A stretch of DNA of 64,000 bases from Spongospora subterranea f. sp. subterranea (taxonomy: Eukaryota > Endomyxa: Phytomyxea > Phytomyxea > Plasmodiophorida): assembly GCA_049724395.1 (NCBI GenBank), contig JAUGWO010000217.1, positions 1 to 64,000 on the forward strand, written 5' to 3'. A model generated the notes under the pieces. The model had not been told where the DNA came from and did no database searches. It was given only the letters and a program-made list of their open reading frames with translations. Positions 54,990 to 64,000 of this stretch are shown here, piece by piece. A program made the translations under genes and the position numbers. How positions within the stretch are numbered: the first letter of the stretch is position 1; each line of letters starts with the position of its first letter.

Positions 54990-56441
54990 ATGGGATCACT
55001 GCCCAGCGAATGTCGAGGCCCACCGCCACCTATTAATGATTTTGAATTATATTTCGAAAAGATTAGTCCTGCTGAGGAAGGGCGCGTCCGTGCGGAAATT
55101 CGCGAAATGGTCTTGGGGAATCAGCGTCATAAAAAAGACTTTCCCGGTAATTTCGTCCATCAAATTCAACTTTTTTCAAGGTTACATAATAAATTTCCTT
55201 CTTTTATAACTTTGAATAATAAAGTCGACGTTATTTTCAGGTTATGGTATCAATTCGTGATCTGCCGCCGTTTTCTGATATCATGTTAAATTAGGCCCGC
55301 TACCTGCTACTCTTGGTCGTTCATCGCTTCCTTTACTTAAACAAGAACTGTTTTATGTCACAGAAAAAAGTGATGGGGAACGTCATATGCTGTTGTTAAC
55401 GGATTGTGGGACGTTTCTCGTAAATAGAAAGTTTGAGCTGCGCCGTGTCAAATGCAAAACTTATTCTGACGTTTTTCATGTAAGCGCAAATTGTGTTATA
55501 TTGCGCTGTCATATCCTCAAAAAATTTCAGGATCAGTTGCCCATCCTGTTAGATGGTGAAATGATGAGGCCGGAAGGAGAACAAGCGACGTTTCTTGCTT
55601 ATGATTGCATGAACACACGTGGCTGCAACATCAGTCGTAACAGATTTGTTGACAGACTTCGTGCAGTCACCGCAATCAGTGACAAGTTTGTGGAGGTGTT
55701 GCCCATTTCGGACATTCCTGCTGATTTTCCTTTCCGAATAACTGTGAAATTGTTCGTGCCACAAAAGGAAATCAATCGTATTCTCAGCAAAATTTCCTTG
55801 TACAAGGTATGTTGAAAGCTTCTCTTTCACGTTTACATGTGCTTTCCTACAATATCTTCAATGACCTATTGATAGGGTTCATACATGTACGTGGACTCGA
55901 ATCGGCGGCGCTGCAATAGAAATGATGGGCTAATTTTCGTGGCAGATAAAGATTCGTACCGTCCTGAACGTCCAGTCTCGCTTTTAAAATGGAAATGGCC
56001 GTCGAAAAATTCTGTGGATTTATTGATAATGTCTCCATTCGTTAACAATAATGGTGAAATAGAGCTTTTTTGTGGCGGGTAATGCAACATTGATTTTATA
56101 TATGCTTAGTTTCTGAGTCTGATTTTTCAGGCTGCATAATAACACTATTCCAATTAGAAAGATTCAAGCCGATCAGAAAACCCAAGACCTCGTCAAACAG
56201 TGGGGTATGGATCGATCCGATTTGATTGTCGAATGTGTATACGACAGAAATATTGGGTTTTGGCGAATATGTAATCCACGACATGATAAGATTCGTCCAA
56301 ATTTTATCACCACCGTTATTCAGGTATTTTTCGTAACCCCTTTTATAGAGCTAACTCGTTTATCTAATCTCTTAGACAATGGAGACCCAAATTGATAACA
56401 TCGAGAAAAGTGATTTGAGGTTGGCCTGCGGTGTACGGTGA
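54990..56441 (+). CDS. mRNA guanylyltransferase (capping enzyme subunit alpha)
   Basis: This enzyme adds GMP to diphosphate RNA ends, the second capping step, through a covalent lysine. Six exons (54990-55146, 55295-55479, 55531-55806, 55876-56078, 56131-56323, 56376-56441) join in phase to 359 residues. Motif I is EKSDGER with the nucleotide-binding Lys. Motif III is FLVNRKFE, motif IIIa/IV is LPILLDGEMM, motif IV is NDGLIFVA and motif V is LLKWKW. The OB-fold tail has DLIVECVYDRNIGFWRICNP and RHDKIRPN. The start MGSLPSECRGPPPPINDF matches the short family N-terminus, and FPG followed by GPLP and LLKQELFYVTEKSDG is typical. There is no triphosphatase domain, so it must partner with the separate triphosphatase at 36.9-38.7 kb. 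It looks intact. Confidence 0.93.
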
Positions 56442-58260
56442 TTGTAATATATGTATTATTTGCCATTGTTAACGTGATTCCATCCCTGCGAGTATGCTTG
56501 CCTCGACTTTCTCCAACTATCAAGGACAATTTTTCACTTTAATTGTGCCCGTCACCAGGAGTCAGAGTTGTTCGTATTTTTCTGGCGAGGTCACTTGTTT
56601 TTCGGAACGCCCAGTGAGTTGATGGGTTTCTTGATTGCAGCTCATCGCCTTAACGGTCAATAAGTTGCCGGGAGGGTAATAGCAAAATGAACTCTCGCTT
56701 TGGTGTCGCAAACGATCTAGCTAGAATTTCCTCACCTTGGCCCATTTCAAACCATCAGTTCCGGTAGATATGCGGCACTTGAACACGGATTGCCAATTTG
56801 CTCTATACCTCGTTGTTCTCGTAATCTCTCAAGAACATCAATTTCACCCACGACAAACCTCGACCCACTTTGATTTCATTTCAAACTCTACCAAAAATTC
56901 AGAATGCTCGATGGGGAAAAAGTAGCAGTGAACTTTGGCGTCTCATCTGATGTTTGGCAGTGCTTTATCAATGTCACTTGTTTATCAACTGACAAGGTTT
57001 TCACCTAAAAACCGAATAAAATTACTCCTATAATTTATTACTTACATACGCAGATCATATTGCACAGTGAGATTATGATCAGCCTGACACGTTTGTGGAA
57101 TTTGCTGCATTACCAGTACATATTTCACAGAGGCTGGATCAAGGTCAAATGACAACCCATGAGCTGCTGTTAACCTGGCGTCATATAGTTGAGAGAATTT
57201 CTTGCGCTCTCGTGTCCAATTCGATTGCGTTTTCCCTTGGGGTTTTGAGTTGGTTTCCTTGGTTGTGCAAGTTGATTTGGCTGGGCGAGGTGACGTCGCG
57301 GGCCGCCCATTTTGATGCGACGTGGCCCATTGTTTCTTAGAATCTCTGCAACCTTGTTGAAGACGAGCTTGTCGAGCGAGTCCTGAGTCAGTTCAATTAT
57401 TGCGTGTCGAGCAACATTGGCTTGTCGAGCTTTCTCTGTTTCAGTCTCTTTTGCAATTATGTATTAAATCTGTCTCAAAATGAAAAGGGTTTCAGACTCT
57501 TTAGCGTTAGCGAATGGTCGACGACAACAGTACGAAGCACACCCGCTGCCGGATTTCTACAGTATCTCTCGACACATTGAGTACAGATAGGAATAATAGT
57601 AAATGAGCCCGAAGGTATTCAAGTAATGTGTCGGGTAATTGGAGCTAAGTTTGATGGACTAATATTAAGTTGCTTCTCGGATTCAAAAAAGTTCCGACAA
57701 CGTTCCAATTTGCATTTCTCTCAAATGAAATCCGCAGAATTATGAACGTCACTTCTTTTCATCTTGACCTTTCAAAATTGCGATGACTGAACCTGCGAGA
57801 CTATCATTTGTTGAATATCAAAAGGTAATGAGGTTCTCCATCCATTGAATCGCTTTTGCAAAAATTACGAGACAGCGTTCAAAGGAAAAAGCACTATCTA
57901 TGTATTGCACAACATGCATGAAAAACCATCAACCACGATGGGACATAGTAAACCATTACGGGACCCTCTTTCCGATAGAAAGAAACAATAAGAGTAGTCA
58001 CCATACTTTTACAACTGAACAACACGAAGAATACGTACAAAAATATCGAGAGAAACAAAGTTCTCGATTCTATAGGAACCCGATACAGATAGCGGAGCAG
58101 ACGACAGATAACAAACCATTGACGGGAAACATTGTAACCCCAATCATACCAACACAGACAAATAACATTGTCAGGAACAACAAGATCAGCTGATATAATT
58201 ACGTGTGTAGGTCATTCTTGTCAGGAAACTGCGGCGAAATGTTAGGAATATATGGGAGTA
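56442..58260. other. No identified gene; isolated exon-like frames
   Basis: A plus frame near 57070-57340 (DQPDTFVEFAALPVHISQRL then THELLLTWRHIVERISCALV) has exon-like character but no family. A lysine/asparagine-rich frame at 57900-58193 may be repeat debris next to the gypsy fossil. Nothing else is supported. Confidence 0.3.
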
Positions 58261-58279
58261 TTCCTAACATCACCCCCTC

Positions 58280-60273
58280 TTAAGCCGGGGCCCGGCTTGG
58301 ACGGATAATCAACACGAAACCGACGAAAGGCTGGTGTGACACCAAGGGTACATATGGGAATATTCCTAACAAGAGGTACGGTTTCGTAACAGCGTTGATG
58401 CGGCGCAGGTCTACAGTGAAACGAAAATGTCCCGGCTGAGAGGGCTTGGGCATAGCAGAGGCAAGGGAAGCAAAAGGTGATGCAGGATTAGTAAATAAAC
58501 ACCCGCTATCTTGGAGTTTTTGTGTCGTATCGAGAAGAAACTGTCGCGCCAACGGGGAGCAACGACCTAGTGGACAGCGAACGGAGGTCACTCCGGGCAG
58601 GAGTTCGACAGTCATGGGGGGTACATCCATTTGGAGGTCCGTTGCTGAGGCCGATGCGAAAGATGTCTGAAAATTCCATTAATAACGACAAGAGCTGGGT
58701 TTTTTCATGAGTTGCCAGTATGTCCGACTGCGACACCACCTCTTGCATTGCCGATTGAACCAGGTCAGGTGGAACATCACCGACATGGAAAGCCTCGGAA
58801 TCTGAGTCGGAATCAGAAGGAGTAGTCTCTCTTGTCCAATCTGATATGGAACCGACGCGATGAAGACCAGATGGTGACAATTCGCGAACATCGGACACAT
58901 CGAACTCGGGATTCGAATGAGATATGTTTTCAAACATATCTTGGACATTAAGCACGATATAGTCCAAAACTGGCTTGCAGATGAGAACCTCCTTGAGAGA
59001 ACATGACACAACCTGAAACCGAAGGGAGTGTAAAACCACGGAGCCCGTTGCTGTGAGGAAGGTCACCGATGGCACAATAATGCAAAAGTCAACCTTCACT
59101 GGGACAGTTGGTGAACAGAAAAAAACCGAGGAAATTGGACTGGCACATCGATGGAATGGGATGTCGAGGACGGTCAGACGCTGTACGACGTCAACCGACA
59201 TGACACAAACATTCGCACCAGTATCCAAGCAATAAGGGATAGCCATTTCAGTAGAAAACATGGCGAGAGGCAGTGATGCTGAGGGGAAACGGGAATGGAG
59301 ACTACGGACGGAGGGGTGTCGTGGAGCTCTGGCTTGCATGCGATTGCGAAGTTCTTTGAGCAACTGCTTGTGGCGTTCATCAGGACAGGTAGGGCATGTC
59401 TGAACAAGATGATCTACAGACTGACAATAGAGACACTGGGGAATCCGAGCAGCCTTTGCTGCGACTGGTGCCGGGGGAACAAGAACAGTCTTCGCTGGGC
59501 CAGGAACATCGGGCGTGACGATAGGAGCCCGTGTCGAAGGTGGAAATGTTGGTAGTCCAGCTTCACGTGAGGGCAATTCACAGAGGACAGAACGGGGCGG
59601 GTGACCGATAGAGTCGATGCCTTTCTCAAACACGATTAAAAAGGAGGATTCCAAGGAAGTACCTCTGGCACCGGACTCCACCGATTTTGTGAACAAATCC
59701 GCATCGTACTGGGGCAAGGGAATCGATGAACGACTGAACGACTTGATCTTCAAAAAGACCACCACATCGATTCGGCATACGATTGGGCACGATGCCACAA
59801 TTTCCGGGATCGATCAACGTAATCCGAAAGAACTTCCGAACGACTGGGCGACTGCCGTTGCGATTTGAGAACGAAGTTCCACAGAAAGAGGACGTGTAAT
59901 GGCAGCGTCGTCCTGATACCACTTTCGAAGAAGGGCAATGAGATGAGAGTAGAGCGTTTCCCCTGATTGCAGTGCACGCTCAAACGCAGTACCCAAGGAG
60001 AGACTGGATGAGGACGTCACATCGCATACCGTCACTGAGGCGGACAGTCATGTCGGTCGAAATGCTTTGCGGAAAGACATGAATTTAAGACAGCGAGTCA
60101 GAAGCACCGTTTCCCAGATGCGCGATCGGGTTTGGTCCCAAAAAGTGTCGAATTTCTGTGATTGACACATGATCATCAAATATGGGGACGTCACCCAACG
60201 AGCGACGAATCCAAATCGATGCGGTCGGACGTGGATAAGTCAGAGGAGACCCCTTGCTGCATAACTTCTTCAT
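58280..60273 (-). mobile_element. Ty3/gypsy-type LTR retrotransposon fossil, partial
   Basis: On minus the order is Gag (about 60.3-59.4 kb) with a zinc knuckle (CLYCQSVDHLVQTCPTC), an aspartic protease (CLDTGANVCVMS, about 59.2 kb), then the beginning of reverse transcriptase (about 58.6-58.35 kb, including FRFTVDLRRINAVTKPY). The rest of Pol is absent, so it is a truncated copy with only a few further interruptions. No LTR pair is recognised. A short motif, TATTCCTAAC, occurs twice near 58260-58370, at its downstream edge. Age: moderate, since the Gag-protease part is largely open. Confidence 0.8.
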
Positions 60274-60849
60274 GACGTGCAGTTGCTAACTCTGTTCATC
60301 ACACTACTGGAGAGGACTCGGACGTGCGGACATTGTCCGACTCAAAAAGGCCCCGCCGCAGTTCGGAGATTTGGTCAGGAGGTCCTGCCGTTCCTGGTCT
60401 CGCTCAAGACGTTGCTGGGCCATTGCGGCCAAGAACCAAGCTGGTGGAGCAACCGTATCAGGCATGCTGGAGGTGGAACGATCGGACGATCGGAGCCCAA
60501 TTGGGGAGCGAGGAGGAGAATGATGGAATTTGGGCATTCACGGAATTGAATAAATTGAGAGAGTAGATAATATTGAAAACGATGTAAAGATCGAAGTTGT
60601 CGAGGATTATAGAAGAAGATTGATGACGAGGATTATTGAAGAGAAGCTTCTTGTAGTCAATCTAGAGGGAAATGAGCTGTAGAAAGGAGGTGTTATAGAT
60701 AGATACGAAGGATAGATCGGAGGAGATCTCCCGAATTCTGTTGAAGCTCGGTGCCGATCCCACAATAACAGATATTGGCGGCAATACATCGAAACTCCAT
60801 CGTCGCGAACACTATCATCAAGTGGACCGCCCTTCTCTTCGCATTTGAA

Positions 60850-61240
60850 TGTCCAGGTCTCGATTAGATATCAACTGGCGCCCTCTATTCCACTGTGTTC
60901 ATCTCGATTGTTCTCTATTGATTGCCATTATCATCATCAATTGCATCGCCCGATTCTTTTCCATACATTGTCGATCGCCATTATTATCATCAAGTAGATC
61001 GTCCGATTCTTCTCTGCTGATTGTCGATTGTCGCCATTATCATCATCAATTGGATCGCCCCATTCTTCTCCATTGAATGTCGATTGTCGCCATTATCATC
61101 GTCAAGTTGATCCCCCGAATCTTTTGTATTGATTTCCGATTGTCGCCATTATTATCATCAATTGGATCGCCCCATTCTTCTCCATTGAATGTCGATCATC
61201 GCCAATATCCTCATCAAGTGGATCACTCGATTCCTCTCTA
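60850..61240. repeat. Degenerate edge of the 56-bp minisatellite
   Basis: Diverged copies carry CGCCATTATCATCATCAA with variable flanks (TTGGATCGCCC, ATTGATTGTCGATTGTCG). Divergence falls toward 61240, where the near-perfect array starts. Confidence 0.85.
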
Positions 61241-64000
61241 TTGATTGTCGATTATCGCCATTATCATCATCAAGTGGATCACCCTATTCTTCTCTATTTA
61301 CTGTCGATTATCGCCATTATCATCATCAAGTGGATCACCCTATTCTTCTCTATTTACTGTCGATTATCGCCATTATCATCATCAAGTGGATCACCCTATT
61401 CTTCTCTATTGACTGTCGATTATCGCCATTATCATCATCAAGTGGATCACCCTATTCTTCTCTATTGACTGTCGATTATCGCCATTATCATCATCAAGTG
61501 GATCACCCTATTCTTCTCTATTCACTGTCGATTATCGCCATTATCATCATCAAGTGGATCACCCTATTCTTCTCTATTTACTGTCGATTATCGCCATTAT
61601 CATCATCAAGTGGATCACCCTATTCTTCTCTATTGACTGTCGATTATCGCCATTATCATCATCAAGTGGATCACCCTATTCTTCTCTATTTACTGTCGAT
61701 TATCGCCATTATCATCATCAAGTGGATCACCCTATTCTTCTCTATTGACTGTCGATTATCGCCATTATCATCATCAAGTGGATCACCCTATTCTTCTCTA
61801 TTGGACTGTCGATTATCGCCATTATCATCATCAAGTGGATCACCCTATTCTTCTCTATTTACTGTCGATTATCGCCATTATCATCATCAAGTGGATCACC
61901 CTATTCTTCTCTATTTACTGTCGATTATCGCCATTATCATCATCAAGTGGATCACCCTATTCTTCTCTATTGACTGTCGATTATCGCCATTATCATCATC
62001 AAGTGGATCACCCTATTCTTCTCTATTGACTGTCGATTATCGCCATTATCATCATCAAGTGGATCACCCTATTCTTCTCTATTGACTGTCGATTATCGCC
62101 ATTATCATCATCTCTATTCTTCTCTATTTACTGTCGATTATCGCCATTATCATCATCAAGTGGATCACCCTATTCTTTCTCTATTTACTGTCGATTATCG
62201 CCATTATCATCATCAAGTGGATCACCCTATTCTTCTCTATTTACTGTCGATTATCGCCATTATCATCATCAAGTGGATCACCCTATTCTTCTCTATTGAC
62301 TGTCGATTATCGCCATTATCATCATCAAGTGGATCACCCTATTCTTCTCTATTGACTGTCGATTATCGCCATTATCATCATCAAGTGGATCACCCTATTC
62401 TTCTCTATTGACTGTCGATTATCGCCATTATCATCATCAAGTGGATCACCCTATTCTTCTCTATTTACTGTCGATTATCGCCATTATCATCATCAAGTGG
62501 ATCACCCTATTCTTCTCTATTGACTGTCGATTATCGCCATTATACTGTCGATTATCGCCATTATCATCATCAAGTGGATCACCCTATTCTTCTCTATTGG
62601 ATCACCCTACTGTCGATTATCGCCATTATCATCATCAAGTGGATCACCCTATTCTTCTCTATTGACTGTCGATTATCGCCATTATCATCATCAAGTGGAT
62701 CACCCTATTCTTCTCTATTGACTGTCGATTATCGCCATTATCATCATCAAGTGGATCACCCTATTCTTCTCTATTTACTGTCGATTATCGCCATTATCAT
62801 CATCAAGTGGATCACCCTATTCTTCTCTATTTACTGTCGATTATCGCCATTATCATCATCAAGTGGATCACCCTATTCTTCTCTATTGACTGTCGATTAT
62901 CGCCATTATCATCATCAAGTGGATCACCCTATTCTTCTCTATTTACTGTCGATTATCGCCATTATCATCATCAAGTGGATCACCCTATTCTTCTCTATTG
63001 ACTGTCGATTATCGCCATTATCATCATCAAGTGGATCACCCTATTCTTCTCTATTTACTGTCGATTATCGCCATTATCATCATCAAGTGGATCACCCTAT
63101 TCTTCTCTATTGACTGTCGATTATCGCCATTATCATCATCAAGTGGATCACCCTATTCTTCTCTATTTACTGTCGATTATCGCCATTATCATCATCAAGT
63201 GGATCACCCTATTCTTCTCTATTTACTGTCGATTATCGCCATTATCATCATCAAGTGGATCACCCTATTCTTCTCTATTTACTGTCGATTATCGCCATTA
63301 TCATCATCAAGTGGATCACCCTATTCTTCTATTCTTCTCTATTTACTGTCGATTATCGCCATTATCATCATCAAGTGGATCACCCTATTCTTCTCTATTG
63401 ACTGTCGATTATCGCCATTATCATCATCAAGTGGATCACCCTATTCTTCTCTATTTACTGTCGATTATCGCCATTATCATCATCAAGTGGATCACCCTAT
63501 TCTTCTCTATTTACTGTCGATTATCGCCATTATCATCATCAAGTGGATCACCCTATTCTTCTCTATTCGATTATCGCCATTATCATCACTGTCTGATTAT
63601 CGCCATTATCATCATCAAGTGGATCACCCTATTCTTCTCTATTTACTGTCGATTATCGCCATTATCATCATCAAGTGGATCACCCTATTCTTCTCTATTT
63701 ACTGTCGATTATCGCCATTATCATCATCAAGTGGATCACCCTATTCTTCTCTATTGACTGTCGATTATCGCCATTATCATCATCAAGTGGATCACCCTAT
63801 TCTTCTCTATTGACTGTCGATTATCGCCATTATCATCATCAAGTGGCGATCACCCTATTCTTCTCTATTGGACTGTCGATTATCGCCATTATCATCATCA
63901 AGTGGATCACCCTATTCTTCTCTATTGACTGTCGATTATCGCCATTATCATCATCAAGTGGATCACCCTAACTGTCGATTATCGCCATTATCATCATCAA
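61241..64000. repeat. 56-bp minisatellite array, about 48 copies, running off the window end
   Basis: The unit is TATTGACTGTCGATTATCGC, CATTATCATCATCAAGTGGA, TCACCCTATTCTTCTC. Two main variants differ at one base (TTGACTG or TTTACTG). Occasional partial units occur, for example near 62110, 62540, 62600 and 63570-63600. The unit has no stop in any plus frame, so long ORFs of repeating Leu-Ser-Ile-Ile-Ala and Ser-Pro-Leu-Ser peptides appear; these are a consequence of the repeat and not evidence for a gene. Confidence 0.97.

Noticed and set aside
58446-59868. Plus-strand ORFs over the gypsy fossil
   Set aside because: Antisense shadows of the Gag, protease and reverse-transcriptase frames on minus.
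61189-63971. Long plus-strand ORFs of up to 298 codons with Leu/Ile/Ser/His-rich periodic peptide
   Set aside because: They are produced by the stop-free 56-bp tandem repeat; no unique start, no domain and all three frames are equally open.

Overview
The window is eukaryotic nuclear DNA. Nearly every host gene is cut by short GT..AG introns (most 45-150 bp). It carries two Pol III-type tRNA genes, and its mobile elements are eukaryotic families (PIF/Harbinger, MULE, Ty1/copia, Ty3/gypsy). The recognisable genes are conserved eukaryotic ones. The mRNA capping apparatus is split: an RNA 5'-triphosphatase of the fungal/protist Cet1 type and a separate guanylyltransferase. Metazoa and plants use a fused enzyme with a different triphosphatase, so I infer a fungus-like or protist genome. 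Gene style and transposon families would suit a plasmodiophorid-like protist, but I cannot prove the species.

Layout. 1-8.1 kb is transposon-rich: a decayed MULE-like transposase with a protease-like tail (1-2141), a 134-bp-arm inverted repeat (2277-2664), a well-preserved Harbinger element with TTA duplication, terminal repeats and two genes (2967-5787), and a zinc-knuckle fragment (7746-8078). 8.2-12.1 kb holds a tRNA-Pro(AGG) and an 854-residue dsRNA-binding-domain protein. 15.5-26.2 kb is the gene-rich core: a lectin-domain membrane protein (minus), the mismatch-repair endonuclease PMS2 (plus) and the CAF-1 p60 chromatin assembly subunit (plus).

26.2-29.6 kb has a 67-bp repeat, an unknown 284-codon intronless ORF, a 73-bp satellite of about 21 units and a fold-back element. 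A MULE relic lies at 30.3-31.5 kb. 32.2-38.9 kb is a minus-strand block: PPR protein, RNA polymerase II subunit Rpb7, RNA 5'-triphosphatase and tRNA-Val(UAC). A copia-type LTR fossil begins 8 bp from the tRNA-Val 5' end, followed by scrambled copia pieces to about 45.95 kb.

45.9-48.2 kb has two EF-hand gene segments separated by a near-perfect palindrome with 260-bp arms. 50.0-54.8 kb has an unknown membrane protein and poorly resolved exons. 54.99-56.44 kb is a complete six-exon mRNA guanylyltransferase. 58.3-60.3 kb is a gypsy-type fossil. From about 60.85 kb to the window end runs a 56-bp minisatellite whose plus-strand frames are all open.

Functional links. Rpb7, the triphosphatase and the guanylyltransferase all act at the start of mRNA synthesis: Rpb7 binds emerging RNA and the other two make the first two chemical steps of the cap. 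PMS2 and CAF-1 p60 both act behind the replication fork. The clustering may be chance. Exon boundaries were read by eye from splice consensus and family conservation, so they are hypotheses without RNA data.
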